A DNA stretch of 45,671 nucleotides from Gnetum montanum (Eukaryota > Streptophyta > Gnetopsida > Gnetales > Gnetaceae). The stretch's first letter is position 1. Each line of letters begins with the position of its first letter. Below, one piece after another: positions 10,641 to 22,070 of the stretch. The translations under genes were made by a program, and so were the position numbers. The DNA lies in assembly GCA_015680685.1 (NCBI GenBank), contig MNCI01033555.1, forward strand, positions 65,908-111,578, in the 5' to 3' direction. Below the pieces are notes generated by a model. It was not told the origin of the DNA, did no database searches, and saw only the letters and a program-made list of their open reading frames with translations.

Positions 10641-12300
10641 CTAGTCACAATCAAGTACACACCACCTAATAAGCTCATTTGCACAAATTTTGTATAGGTT
10701 GTTGTTTATTTCCATGTATTGTTTAGCTTTATGAAGGAATTGTTCACATTATTTTTTGTTCCATTTAACAGTAAGCTCTTGTGTGGTGAGATACATCAGG
10801 TACTCTACAGTCCATGGTGTTCTATTGAATTTATAGCCTTTGCTATTCTAGTGAAGAGGGTTTTACTTAGTTTTTTGTGTTCCATTTCAACCTTGATAAA
10901 TGATTAGCTACAATATTTTTTGTCCCTTTTTTATATCAATAATTGTGATATCAAACTCTTGAAGAATCACAAGCCATCTTATCACTTTGGAACTTATCGT
11001 TGGCTTGTTCATTAAGAATCAAATGGCGCTATGATATGTGTGAACATAGCTCTAGTAACCAAGCACATTATGTATGAATTTTTTAAGCTTATAAACCATG
11101 ACAATTAGCTCCTTTTTATTTGTGGTGTAGTATAATTGTGCTCTAATGATGCTCCTATTGGCACAATGTATGTTTTACTATCTCTTTTGATCATCAAGTT
11201 GTGTTAGTACTATGCAAGTGCATAGTTGGAGGCATCAGTCATGATATGAAAAGGCCTTGATCAATCCAAAGCTTGAAGGATTGGTGTGTCAACTAACTTA
11301 TGTTTCAAAGTTCCAAATACCTTTTCACATGACTCAGTCCACTCAAAAGATGCATCCTTCTTTATGATTTCTATTAGGGATTTGGCTATTTTCAAGAAGT
11401 TTTCAATAAATCTTCTAAGGTATCCCATATTGCCCAAATACATCTTTTATTGTCTGTGGCCTTTGAGTGATATTTTGGATGAATTTGATTTTTAAGAATC
11501 TACATCTATACCCTTTTTGGAGATTTTGTGTCCTAGTACTATGCCTTCCTGGATCATAAGATGGCTCTTTTGCCAATTGAACTTTAGACTAGTTTCAACA
11601 CATCTTTTTAAGTACTTTCTCCAACCAGTCTAGGGCTTTTTTGAAATCTAGCTCATATGTGGAGAAATCATACATAAAAAATTCAACACCATTACCTATA
11701 TACTTTTGGAAGATGCTTAAAACTAGTCTCCAGAAGGTTGTTGGCACATTGCACAAATCGCAAGACATTTGTTTGTAAGCAAATATTCCCCATGGACTGG
11801 TGAACGTGGGTTTCTCTTGGTGCTCCAATGCAATGTGGATTTGATTGTATCTGCTATACCCATATAGAAAACTATAGTACTCATGTACTAAAATTATGTC
11901 TAGGGCTTGATCAATGAATGGCAATGGGAAATGATCCTTAAACACAGCTGAATGCAACAATCAGAAGTTGATGTAGATGTGTCATGTGCCTCCATTCTTT
12001 GGAACTATCACCAAAGGACTTACCCATTTACTATCCACAATTGGATAAATAAATCCTATCTTTAGCAAATTTTCCAATTCTTTCTTAACTACCCCCTTAA
12101 TTTTAGGATTAATTTTTCATTGAGGTTGGTGTTTTGGTTTGACTGCAGGATCAGTGTCGATCCAATGTTGGCAAATTTGTGAATCAATTCATGTGATCTC
12201 ATCATAAGACCACACAAATGTTGTAGGTCATTTGTTGAGCACTTCCAGTAGTTTCCCTTTATGTTCCTTGTATAGGTTGGCATTGATAATTATCAGCTTC
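10641..12300 (-). pseudogene. Element A reverse transcriptase and RNase H, decayed
   Basis: The order on the minus strand is a pre-RT region at 12283-12089, then KW.SPLVIVPK near 12040-12000. The fingers/palm block follows at 11960-11595 with FTSPWGIFAYKQM. The thumb/connection comes next at 11443-11261 (GYLRRFIENFLKIAKSL and DTPILQALD). RNase H remnants run down to about 10650. Both key aspartates of the polymerase site are lost: FLDGYSGYNQ has become FLYGYSRYNQ, and FMDDF has become FMYDF (about 11678-11664). In element B these motifs are intact, so the changes are local decay. Wording such as FSTY after the YxDD box fits the Athila/Tat (non-chromovirus) branch. Confidence 0.87.
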
Positions 12301-12759
12301 TTGCTGTTCAGAAATGTGTATTCTAATGTTGTCAATAGGACCTTCAATTTCAAAAATTCTGGTTCCATTGTGTCTAAGATTTCCAAGTATCCCTAGTTTG
12401 TTTCTTCCTTCTAATTGTTTTGAGGGTAAGAGTATATTTTCCTTTGTTATTCCAACTTATCTATTTTTGCCACATAGGTACTGATAATATATTCTTTTGG
12501 TTCTATGTACCTATCAAATTGGATTTCTTCACTGGTAATTAGCCACTAGGTACCCTCTTATTGGGTGGTTGCTACATATAAGTAATTTTGCACACAACTT
12601 GTTTCTACACATTGATTACATGCCTTATTTTCTTTTCGTTTAATGGATCAAATTCTTTGCATGTAATTGCACCCATGATCGTCGTATGTGATACATGGAA
12701 TCCTTTATCTATGTACGATTCCGACTTCATCTTTCTTGAAAATTTCCAAGAATAAACCA

Positions 12760-13215
12760 CGAATTCCAAACTTAGCATTCATAGTGCTAAGCCAAGCTCT
12801 TCCCATGATAATTAGGAACTCTCCCTTATTTTTCTCCACATGAATTACTAGAAAATCAACAAGACAGGATCAGCCATTGATGGTGGTAATCATAGCATCC
12901 ACCTATCCAAGTGGAACTGTGATTAACTAGTTTGCAAGCTCTAAACAAATGTTACTTTTCTTTAGTGGCAGGCGGTTCCAGGCTTGGTACATGTTTTAAG
13001 ATATCAAATTTACTCGAAAATCATAATCTAATAGAGCTTTGCATGGTTTTTGTCCAACTATTTGGAGATAAATCAAGGAACGTCTTGGATCAATTCTTTT
13101 TTGTGAAAGGACCCATACCTTGATCCAATGGGTTACTATTTGTATGAGCATGATAGTTGTGACATTTGGACCTAATGAAGTTAGAAGCTTATGGCATTGG
13201 GAAGGACTCAATGTG
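12760..13215 (-). pseudogene. Element A protease region, decayed
   Basis: The frame at 13211-12996 contains RSLIYLQIVGQKPCKALLDYDFRVNLIS, which aligns with CPLIYLQIVGNESCKDLLDLGFGVNLIS of element B. It also fits the usual plant gypsy LLDLGASVNL aspartic protease site. The catalytic Asp is present, but the following Gly is lost (DYDF). Downstream frames (about 12970-12760) continue with LPLKKSNI-like residues and remnants of the GRA/GRPWL flap region. Homology ends just 5' of the frame, at the junction with the repeat array. Confidence 0.75.
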
Positions 13216-13244
13216 GGTGGGGTGGAGTTTGATGTGTTCCCAAA

Positions 13245-14235
13245 AAATTCAATTATTATGACATAGCATTTGAGTTGTTCATAGGATGATCATCAAATCA
13301 ACGAAGTGAGAGCTTGCAGAACTACTAGTTTCGAATATCATATCTTGGTTTTCATAGTGCTATACTATGAGGGAATTGATTTGGAATTGTTATAATAGAT
13401 AATTTAAGTTACTCATAACATGATCATTGTATGCGAAAAGTCATAGATAATAGAATAGTGGGTTTTGATAATCATATATAAGTTCTCATAGCACCACTAT
13501 GCTATGAGGAAAAGATACTTAAACTTTTATGATGTAGTATCTAACTTACTTACAGGATGATCATTGTATGAGTGAAGTAAGAGCTTACAAATCTATAGGT
13601 TTCAAATACTATATCTTTTTTTCATAGCATTATTTTCCTATGAGGGAATTGATCTAGAATTATTATGATAGAGTATCTAGGTTATTCATAGCATGACCAT
13701 TATAGAAGCAAACTTGTAGCTTACATAATAATGAGTTTCAATAAATATATATAGGTTCTAATAGCATCGTTATGATATGGGATAAAGGTAGTGCAATTTT
13801 TATGACATAGTATCTAAGTTACTCATAGCACGACCATCATATAAACCAAGTTAGAGCTTACAGAAAAACTAGTTTTAAATATCATATCTTAGTTCTCATA
13901 GGGTTATCGTGCAATGCAAGAATTGATCTAGAATTGTTATGATTGAATATCTAGGTTACTTATATCATGACCATCATATGAGTAAATTTGTAGCTTAGAA
14001 AATAATGAGTTTCATTAATTGTATATATTGATTATTATAGTGTTGTTGTTCTATGAGGAAATAGCTTTGGAATTGTAATGATAAAGTATGAGACTTACTC
14101 ATAGCATGATTTTTGTATGAGCTTATAGAACTATGAGTTTCAAATACCATATCTTAGTTCTCAAAGTGTCATCATGCTATGATGAAATAACTCTAGAATT
14201 CTTATGATAGAGTATCCAAGTTACTCATAGAACCT
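13245..14235. repeat. Tandem array, 136-bp unit in alternating A/B types (272-bp dimer)
   Basis: The anchor ACTCATAGCATGACCAT recurs in diverged form near 13278, 13412, 13549, 13685, 13822, 13959, 14098 and 14224, giving spacings of about 134-139 bp (the last is 126). Units alternate. Type A contains AGTTTCAAATATCATATCTTAG, with variants near 13330, 13600, 13885 and 14135. Type B contains TGAGTTTCAATAA.TATATA, near 13450, 13730 and 14005. The array therefore has about seven units in a dimeric higher-order pattern. No coding capacity is evident. It may be a satellite fragment or a retrotransposon-borne minisatellite. Confidence 0.85.
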
Positions 14236-14699
14236 GAGGGAATCACTCTCAATGAAGATTGTATGGGCTCAGAGAAACATTATATGATTGAATGAAACTT
14301 GTAACTATTAATAGAAAATGTAATTGACCTAGTTATTCTCAAAATTAAAGAATAAATTGGCTAAGGATACTTTTGAAGTAGTGCAATGTAGTAATATTAG
14401 TGGTGAGGTGTATGAAGTATTTGTTGAAATTATAGAATGAAGGAGCACAATAGGCACATAGACATCACAATAGGAAACATAAAGGCATTTAACACAATCA
14501 TTTTTCATAATTCAATTGATAAAAAAATGAAATTTCAATAATAAGGTAGACTTGAACAAATCTTCTAAGGAACCAAAAAATTTTAGAGTAAGAAATTGTG
14601 AATACTCTTATTATTATGTTCATTATTTTTGGCTTTGTATAGTCTACCTATGCTAAAGGCTAATGGGATACTCACGTTGGGTTGTAGGTCCTATGCCTA
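14236..14699. other. Unassigned, possible remnant LTR of element D
   Basis: The AT-rich stretch between the tandem array and the plus-strand ORF has no recognisable frames or repeats. By position it could contain the 3' LTR of element D, but I could not match it to sequence on the far side of D. Confidence 0.25.
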
Positions 14700-16270
14700 A
14701 ATCTACCATTATTGTGGTTACCTTGGAACATGTGAAGGAGAAGATCATTCTCAAGTGAGATGAAGCAGACTCAACATAGGAGTGGTTGGCAATCAAAGTA
14801 GCTAGGGAGATCTAGCAAAGGTCATCGATGCAGGTTTTCTTGGTTTGTTCATGCTTCCTAGCCCATCAATGCCTAGAGATGGTAAATATAATTGACTCCT
14901 TTGATGAAGGAAAAAATTTCATCTCTCATGTTCATGGTGTGCCTATTACCCTAAGCATCAATGAATCCACATTTAGTGACCTCTTCGGTGTACCTTACAA
15001 TAGCATGAAGGTTCCAACAAGAGCACAGAAAGAGTTGAGTCATAGAGAGGAGATTGAGGAGTGGCTTAATTCTCAAGTTTGCATAGGTCATAGAGGCCAA
15101 CAAGACATATCCTCTATTCCATTATATAGAATTTCCTGTTGCTATTGTAGAAGAAGATCATTGATATTCAATAAGCTTGGACCATCAAGAAGGTCCTCAT
15201 TAATGGCACTAGGTTCAAATGGGTTGTGTTCTTGGTCTCTAGGCTTCAAGATGAGATTCGAAAGTTCCAAAATAACCTTGACATTATGTGCCATATGAAC
15301 TTTGCATTTTTCAAGTTCTAAGAAGGTTTGTAGAATTCCTGATGATCAAGAAGGATCAAAAGTGGGTGAGTTCTAATTCCTCCCAATTTTCCAAGCCTCA
15401 GGTCAAACACATTATTCTAGTAATGCAAGTTCAAGATCAACCAATTGAAGATGTGGGAGAATTACTATTAGTTACTACTAATAAATTTAGTGATGTACAT
15501 TGTTCTTCCCCTGACAGCATGAGAAATGAATCCCATATTACCCCTAACTACCTGATGTGGAAAATGTTCCACAAAGGTTATACAAGGGGGCCATTGAGTG
15601 TGCCCTCTCATATCCTAGGAATTCTTAGAAATGCCAACATTCTAATGAATTCCTATGGGGGAGTGTTGTGACCTTAGAAAAAGAAAGCAAGTGGCATGTA
15701 GTCATAATCAAGGACCTTATAGATCACAACAAGTTTATAGAAGCACATGTAGCCAATAGATACTCTTTACACACTAAGGAAATTAAGTGGCCACACTATT
15801 GGAGTGTCATCGAGAGAAAAGTTGCTTTAGCCAAGAGCAACATTAAAAGGGACATGCAAATAGGGTTATTAGTACAAAAATTAGAGTTTGGAGGGACTGC
15901 TACGCATGGGTTCTTGCATAGAATAAGAAAAAAAAAAAGACCACAAGTGATCAAGTGGTTGCATGAGGAGGTTGTAAAGAGTCAAAAGCATGAAATGTTT
16001 ATGTAAGGAATAAATGTAGAAGACACTTTTAAGGTGTTCAAGGACTCCTTGGTAGCATCTGATTCTCCTACTCTTCAAATCATTACTACTTTTTAAGAGG
16101 CCACTACTACCTCCCTTTCCTGAGAGCCTCCTAAGTGGACAGATGTTGAAAGGAGGAACATCTTAATGGGAATAGATCTTGGAGAAATATACTAGGCCAA
16201 CATGAGTGAAGTGCAAATTCTTCATAGGTTAAAGACTTTTTTTCAAAGCTTTATCCCAAAATACATCACT
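14700..16270 (+). pseudogene. Element D additional ORF, opposite in strand to its gag-protease
   Basis: The first part (about 14700-15298) is one frame broken by three stops and includes EWLAIKVAREI and the segment HGVPITLSINESTFSDLFGVP. That layout (hydrophobic helix, short strand, then INE..FSDLFGVP) resembles the N-terminal half of the plant transposon-associated protein found as an extra ORF in Tat/Athila elements (I..STINELLGIP type). Further frames at 15288-15671 and 15668-16006 are joined by frameshifts. The last is basic, with HRIRKKKRPQVIKWLHEEV, and frames trail off by about 16270. I cannot name the protein. Its orientation opposite to the gag and protease to the right matches the antisense ORFs described in some Tat-lineage elements. 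Confidence 0.4.
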
Positions 16271-16429
16271 CCAGAATCTCCAGAGGTTAATTTTAGAGTT
16301 TTTATTTTAACATTTTTTCATGTTATACTTCATGTTTATATGTTTTTTAAGTTTAGTTTACATTTTTATTTTTGTTTTGTTTTTTATGGTCATGTTTTGG
16401 CCATAATGGCTACAAGTGGAATTAATTAA

Positions 16430-17240
16430 TTTTATAATTTTTTATGTTTTTTTTGTTGTGTGTAGGCTTCAGGTGATGGCAATGGCATTAGTTTTCATGT
16501 TGGTGATGATGTGCCTCCTCCTCTAGTTTTGCCTTAGGCATACTAGTCTTCTTACATTTTTGGTAATCTCAATTGCAGTTTTGGTGTTATTTATTTCTAG
16601 CTATTATAGCCACTAGGGACTATGTATTATTTTATTATTATTTTTGATTGTTGCATAGTGCAACTAAGGCTACAAGACACTTTATTTATTTATTTTATTT
16701 TTATCATAGAGTGTGACTATGACTATTGGCATGGATACTTTGGCTATAAAATTTTAATTTTACATATATTTCTTTTAGTATTTTTATTTTTATGTACTTT
16801 AAGTTCTTAGTGTATAAAAAAGGATACATGTTTAAATTGGAAGACCATAAAGGAAAATTTGTAGTAAAATGTAAACATAAAGTAGGGAAATGATAAAAGT
16901 GTAAAACACAGTGTAACAGGTTATAATGTGGTAGGAAAAAGACTACGATTGTATTACCAATCTAAGGCCTTGGCAGGCCATGGTTAATTTTTTATGGGTT
17001 TTGTGATTTAAAATTTTTATAGATTTTATGTTTTAAGTTTTTATGGTATTTTTATGATTTTTTAAAGGAAAGCATAAAAGAAAAATGATGAATTAGAATA
17101 AATTATAAATGTCATGTAAATGTGTAAAAGAAAGGTTAAGTAGTTACAATAAGGCTAAAATGAGGAGAAGCACGATGAAACAAAATAGAACATGTAAACA
17201 AAAGGTTAAAACTAGGCTACAATATAAAAGAAGATGTATT
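16430..17240. other. AT-rich stretch, no gene recognised
   Basis: T-rich plus-strand sequence (16430-16810) gives two Phe/Ile/Tyr-rich frames typical of noise. 16850-17230 is A-rich with repeated short GTAAA/ATGTAAA words. RT, RNase H and integrase of element D would be expected about here but are absent. Confidence 0.4.
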
Positions 17241-17449
17241 CAGTTGTGAAACTATTTCCTAATCTTCAAAAGATTAAGAAAAGTATATGGTCTCCATTGC
17301 ACAATCGTATACTTTCCATTTCCCTTGCTAAGACCATTGAATGGGACCTCTTCCTATATTCCATTCATGGCTTGGTTATTTTTAGTCTTGGCTTGGTTTA
17401 CTTTGTTGGGCCTCTTAACTTAGCTTTTGATAGTAGGAGTTTCTTCTTA

Positions 17450-18080
17450 AAACTCCACTTTGAACCCTTATTTCACATCAATGTTATTGACTAATAAAGT
17501 GACTGCACTATCACCATGTATGATTATTTCAACTCCCACGTAAAGCAGGTGAATTTCTTGGTGGATGGGGGAGAAAACTGCCAACCAAGGCCTTTCAAGG
17601 ATTAGATTAAATGTCAGTGTCTCTTCCACCATCAAGAAATTGGCATACATGGGGAATTGCTTTCCTTCTAAAAAGTCTAAAGACTATGATCCATTAAAGG
17701 ATTTAAGAGCAAAAGTAGGAGTACTTTGCATATGTTCTACCAAGCCTAAACCCTCAACAATGGTAAATGTATAATGTTGGTCACCACTCCATCATCAACA
17801 TGTACCCTCTGTATTTTATATTATCCAACTTTTATGATTATAAAGAGAGGGGTCCTCAGTATCTCACCATCATGTGGATTGGTCTTTACCTTGTTATTAC
17901 GAAACAGTAGGGTAGTTGACTTTGTTTTTTCAGTAGGTGAAGGTGATACCATTACCATGTGAATGGATTTTTCATTAGCATGAATGTCATTACTAATAAA
18001 AATTGAAGTTAACATCCTTACTAAGTCTTCATGATAAGTAGAGGAGGTCATCACTAGGCCATACAGGCTCAAGAGGTATT
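17450..18080 (-). pseudogene. Element D aspartic protease (Tat-type), decayed
   Basis: Minus-strand frames give, in order: YHEDLVRMLTSIFIS and ...LRTPLFIIIKVG (18072-17821), an active-site remnant VHVDDGVVTNI near 17800, then FLMVEETLTFNLILERPWLAVF (17650-17580) followed by SPIHQEIHLLYVG. This is the usual order of Tat/Ogre-type proteases: leader, VDGGSS(L)N active site, then YN.LLGRPWLH...A..S.LHQKLKF. The active-site Asp is present, but the GSS that follows is degraded. The wording differs clearly from the Athila-type proteases of A and B, so D is a separate lineage. Confidence 0.72.
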
Positions 18081-18299
18081 CTTTTGCTTCAAGGAGCCTC
18101 CTTGAGCCTGTAAATCATCTTTTGTTGTGAGAATTGGATCTTTAGCAATCTCATATAATTAATCATGTCTCTTGTGGAAATTTTGAGTCATTTGCTTATA
18201 CTAGATACGATGACTTTTGAGCAACTAGTCAAGGAGCTCAAACTGTTTCAAGAGTAACTTATTGTATTTGGATTGATCCTTTTTCTCAAAGTTAGACTT

Positions 18300-20005
18300 A
18301 GATGGGTTAGAGGTAGAGGCCATCAATGTTTAAGTTTGAGAATTTGTGGTAGGGACATTTGGTTGATTTTTTTGACCCTTGTGTAGTTTTTTCTTCTTTG
18401 GCCATAGTGGCTATGGCTACATGGTTTTGCTTTCCTCTATCCTTGTTATTTCTAGTGTGTTGGTTTTTATATGCTATGTAGGCTGGGTTACCACTAGCTT
18501 TTGCGGCATCCTTTTTGTTCTTCATTTGGGAGAAAGCTTGTCTAAGAGATTGAGAATCTAAGTAATAGAGTTTGGACTTAATAAAATTGTTGACCACTTG
18601 CTTGAAAATGGCCAAAAGATGAGTTTTGAATATGAGATCAGGAGTATCATTGAGGAGAGCATTCCATCATTATATGAACTTTTGGATAGGTTCAAGAGGC
18701 CCTTGCTTGATTTTCATCAAATTTTCAAGGATTGTATTAGGTTTCAAGTTATACTTGAAACAACTAACAAACTGCAAAATCAATTCTTCTAACAATGTAA
18801 TGGATCCTCTAGGTAATGTACAGTACTAATCCAAGGCTTTCCTAGTGAGGATTATGGGGAAGATACACATAATGGTGTGAGGTCAATCTTGTAATAACAA
18901 GCACTCTAAATGGAAAGTAATGAGGTATGCATTAGATAATCCTTACCATTGTATTTGATGAATTGGATGATAGGAATGTCCATAGGAAGAGTGATATGAA
19001 GGATGGTAGGAATAATGGCATCATCTTAGTAGAAGTTCATTATTTTAGTCGTTTGAGTGATAGAGGCTTTGAGCTTGCATAGCTCTTCGATGAGGTCTTG
19101 GATCATTTGAAAGCCTTGATCCAAGTCTTGGAGCATTTCGATTGGTTGATGAATTTGTACAAATGGTTGTGGAAGAAGTTGGAAGGTTTGAGGCCATGTG
19201 ATGGGTAGTGGTAATGATGGAAGAGGTTTGGTGATCATGGTAGTAGGAGGGTTGAACAATGAAAAGGATGTCTATGTTGGGACTTGAGAAATAAAGGGAA
19301 TGAAGGGGGTATGAGAGGATTGTGTAGGTTGGGGTCTCATTGAGGAGCCCACCGGAATGGAGAAGGGATGGGATGTAGTAAACACCATAGGTGATGATCA
19401 TGTGGAGTGAGGTTATGTTGTAAAAGGCATTGACAAAAACATCAAGGTAGGTTGAGACATAGGTTGAGCTTGATATGTGGCAATAAGGGGTGTTGACCCA
19501 AACATGATGGGATAAATGAGAGGAGAAGAAGATTAAGAAACTTCTCCTATAGATGACATGAGAGATGTGGAACTGGGAATAGTTGTTTGGGAAATTGATT
19601 GTTGAAAAAGGCTCCCAATAAAGATGTTTGGGTCTTGTTCCATCTCAAACTCATCTTGCTTCTCCTAATGCTCATATAAACTAATCTCCTTACTCTGCTC
19701 ATCTATATTTATAAGTATCTAAAGCATGTGTGCATAGAAGTTAAAGAAATTTTATCATAAGGTGATGGAATGTATTCTTTCCCATCCTAGTGCATGATTT
19801 CAAATTGACGCTTAGCATCGGACTTAGAGTGTGGTATGAGGAGACTGACCTGTATCTTAGCATAGATGAAGTAATAAGATTTCTCATTGATAATTGTGAA
19901 GTTTGGATTCTTACCTCTCTACCTAAGTGATTATCTACACTCTATGGTTTCCAGATCCTTTGGGTCATAAATGTGAACTACATCTTGATTAGGGGTCATG
20001 TAAGT
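18300..20005 (-). pseudogene. Element D gag, decayed
   Basis: One minus-strand frame, interrupted by stops, begins near 20001 (MTPNQDVVHIYDPKDLE). It passes through a long Pro/Ser/Thr-rich stretch (about 19600-19200) and then a coiled-coil-like ELCKLKASI segment (19100-19050). A capsid-like block follows (about 18830-18620) with RGSITLLEELILQFVS and IKQGPLEPIQKFI, matching the PPGSI.SFEDL...F and LKQ...E....FI words of plant gypsy gag. A basic tail (18615-18307) is Lys/Asn/Gln-rich with no clear zinc knuckle. Position and strand put it directly upstream of the protease. Confidence 0.7.
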
Positions 20006-20299
20006 AAAGTTGAGAGGTAGTTTGATGAACCTACAAAAAGGCATTAACCAAGTATTTAACTAGGTTGTGAGTTAAAAATCTTAGCATATGAGACTATTTA
20101 GTGTATAAGAGACTTAGCCTATGAAATATGATATAAAATTACAATTGTAAGAGTAGTGCAGGTGGCAATGGTAGCATTGTACATTACATTGCTAAAAATT
20201 AATTAATTAATTTTTATAAGCCTTAAAATGCAAGGAATAATGGCCATGTTTTAGATTGTTACTAGGAAAATTTAATGTAAAAAGGGTTTAGACAGATTG

Positions 20300-20765
20300 C
20301 CGATTATATGCTGGGTTTGGGTGACCACCCAACCACAACTTGTAATGTAGAAAATATGCTGGGATTTGGGAGAAGCCCAAAAGAAAATTCTTTAAAAAAT
20401 TAAAAGTTAAAAAGGGTAATAGGTCATATGATGACCCCTAGAGAACCCTAAAGGAAAAATTTGAAAAATTAACAGTATAGGTTTTTGCTGTCTTTATGTT
20501 AGGTTTTGAAAAGTCCAACACTTGATGTAAAAATAATAGATGGCCCAAACCTACTATAGCTTATATGCTGGGTTTTGAGAAGTTCACCAACAAATAACAA
20601 ACATTCAACTTTGTGAAAATAGGTTGGGTTTTGGGGAAACCCCAAAGAAAATTTTTAATGTCAAATGGAGCCAAACAAGTTATAGAGTAGCATTGATTTT
20701 GGAGAAAAACTAACACAAAGTTTCAAAGTACCAAGGCTGTGTTGGCTTTGGAAAAAATCCAAAGC
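20300..20765. repeat. Cluster of imperfect palindromes GGGTTTTGGGG...CCCCAAA
   Basis: The motif TGCTGGGTTTTGGGGAAACCCCAAAG recurs in diverged form near 20311, 20354, 20501, 20568, 20622 and 20735, often followed by GAAAATTT. Each copy can fold on itself. Spacing is irregular (43-147 bp), so it is a degenerate dispersed array, not a clean tandem repeat. It lies upstream of element D gag and could be leader structure of D. Confidence 0.5.
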
Positions 20766-21560
20766 AAAATTTGAAGGGTTTTTTAAACATAGGTAAGCAA
20801 TGACCAAAATCAATTTTTGGGACAAGGCAAAGCTGGTTTGGGTCAAGAATTTGAATAGAGGTCCTTCTTCTAGCATTAGAAATTGTAATGCCTAAAAAAT
20901 TTAGTGCTAGAAGGCCAAAAATTTTAGGATGAAACAATTTAACTTTAGATTCATGAGCCTCAAGAAAAGGATTCAAAGCACCCTATATGGTCTTGTCGAT
21001 CACCCAAGGAATTATGATTTGTTATTGGTGTAGATAAAATGAAATTTCAAGTGCAAATTCAAGTGTAGAGAAACATAGAATACATTTGTAATGAAAAAAT
21101 AAAACTACAAACTTTTATTAAAATAATGAAAGGTCCATATAAATAAAGTTTGGAGAATACAAATTTTTAAGCATTAGTGCACAAAGAGCCAAAGGAAGAA
21201 TGCTTGGAACCCAATATAGCTAATAGGGTGTCTGTTGCAATCAGATCTACTTTTGAGGATCCTATGTATTTTTCTCCTCAAACTTGCCATTGGTTTCTCT
21301 ATCACTAGAATCTATGCTAAGATGAAAGAATGGCTATGGATTCTTAGTAGATATGCACTTCTTTGAAAGTCTTAATGTTAAGCTTGAATGTGAATTACCA
21401 AAAGTCCTTACAATGAGGTCAACTTTGGTTTAAATAGGCCATTGGGTCCCTAATTCAGTACTGTAAATTTCTGCCATGATTTATGAAAGCTTGCTATAAA
21501 TTTTTGGCATGTATAGGGCATCCCTTAATAGTGTATTAGCAAATTTGGATAGTTTTATGA
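20766..21560 (-). other. Possible leader/LTR of element D
   Basis: No credible coding frame is seen; the minus-strand frames at 20660-20976 are Leu/Phe-rich and overlap the palindromes. A minus-strand TATTTAAA (21436-21429) in the context GGCCTATTTAAACC could be a TATA box, correctly placed for a transcript running into element D gag. No primer-binding site or matching LTR copy could be established. Confidence 0.3.
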
Positions 21561-21574
21561 TTTTCTATGCTACC

Positions 21575-22070
21575 TCCATACATTGCCTAACGTATAGAGT
21601 AAGGATGCCCAATGTATAAAATCAAAACCCAAATTTTATACACCTTCTTGCAGGTTGCTAAGAATATAAAACTACCATGGCTAGTGTCTAGGCTGAGAAA
21701 TGCCAACTTTGGTGGCCTACAAGGCATTTTCAACTCTTTCAAGCCTGGGTACATGAAATCTGCAGTTTTTCCTACTTAGAAGATAAGGCATTCTTAGCTT
21801 ATGCAACATTTTTCAGCCTTCATAAGCTAGGATGTATTAGATCTAGAATGTATGAGCTGCCAATCTCATGTTTTACATTAAAATACTACCTTAAATCTCT
21901 AGGATACAAGGTTACAGTGCTAGATTTTGGAGAAAATGAGGCAATTTTGTCTACCATTATTTTTCCTCCAAATTATAATGAATTTTTGTTAGAAACTACA
22001 ACATGAATTTTCTTTGAATTGTTTCAAGTTACAGGCTTCATTAAAATATATTTTCCACAATGGATTTTCT
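21575..22070 (-). repeat. Element E, left copy of the redundant terminal region
   Basis: Aligns with 35286-35680. Matching blocks are the primer-site-like segment (21578-21610 vs 35286-35320), ...AACATTTTT.AGCCT..A.AAGC, TTTTACATTAAAA.TACCTTAAA.TCT and GATTTTGG.GAAA..GA.G.AA.TT, ending with AACATGAATTTT. Homology runs on both sides of the primer site. In an LTR retrotransposon it should stop there, whereas the terminal redundancy of a circular genome would include it. Confidence 0.55.

Larger units (their letters stand above)
4906..13215 (-). mobile_element. Element A: Athila-type Ty3/gypsy retrotransposon, lacking gag and 5' LTR
   Basis: Reading on the minus strand, the order is protease (13211-12760), RT-RNase H (12300-10640), zinc-binding H2C2 domain, integrase (10430-9569), spacer, internal promoter-like module, third ORF (7376-5870), polypurine tract and 3' LTR (5781-4906). 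The RT-integrase wording and the LTR ends ally it with elements B and C in this window and with plant Athila elements. Homology stops at about 13215, where a tandem repeat array begins. No second LTR, primer site or gag is found beyond it, so the 5' part has been lost. All coding regions carry stops and frameshifts. Confidence 0.85.

Noticed and set aside
13245-14235. CRISPR-like or phage repeat array
   Set aside because: Units are 136 bp, contiguous and diverged, with no spacers; the context is a plant retroelement landscape.
16202-16810. Two plus-strand frames rich in Phe, Tyr and Ile, resembling membrane segments
   Set aside because: T-rich DNA; no conserved residues and no homologous copy in the window.
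21429-21436. TATTTAAA as the promoter of element E
   Set aside because: On the minus strand it lies downstream of the E primer site, the wrong side for E; element D is the more likely user.
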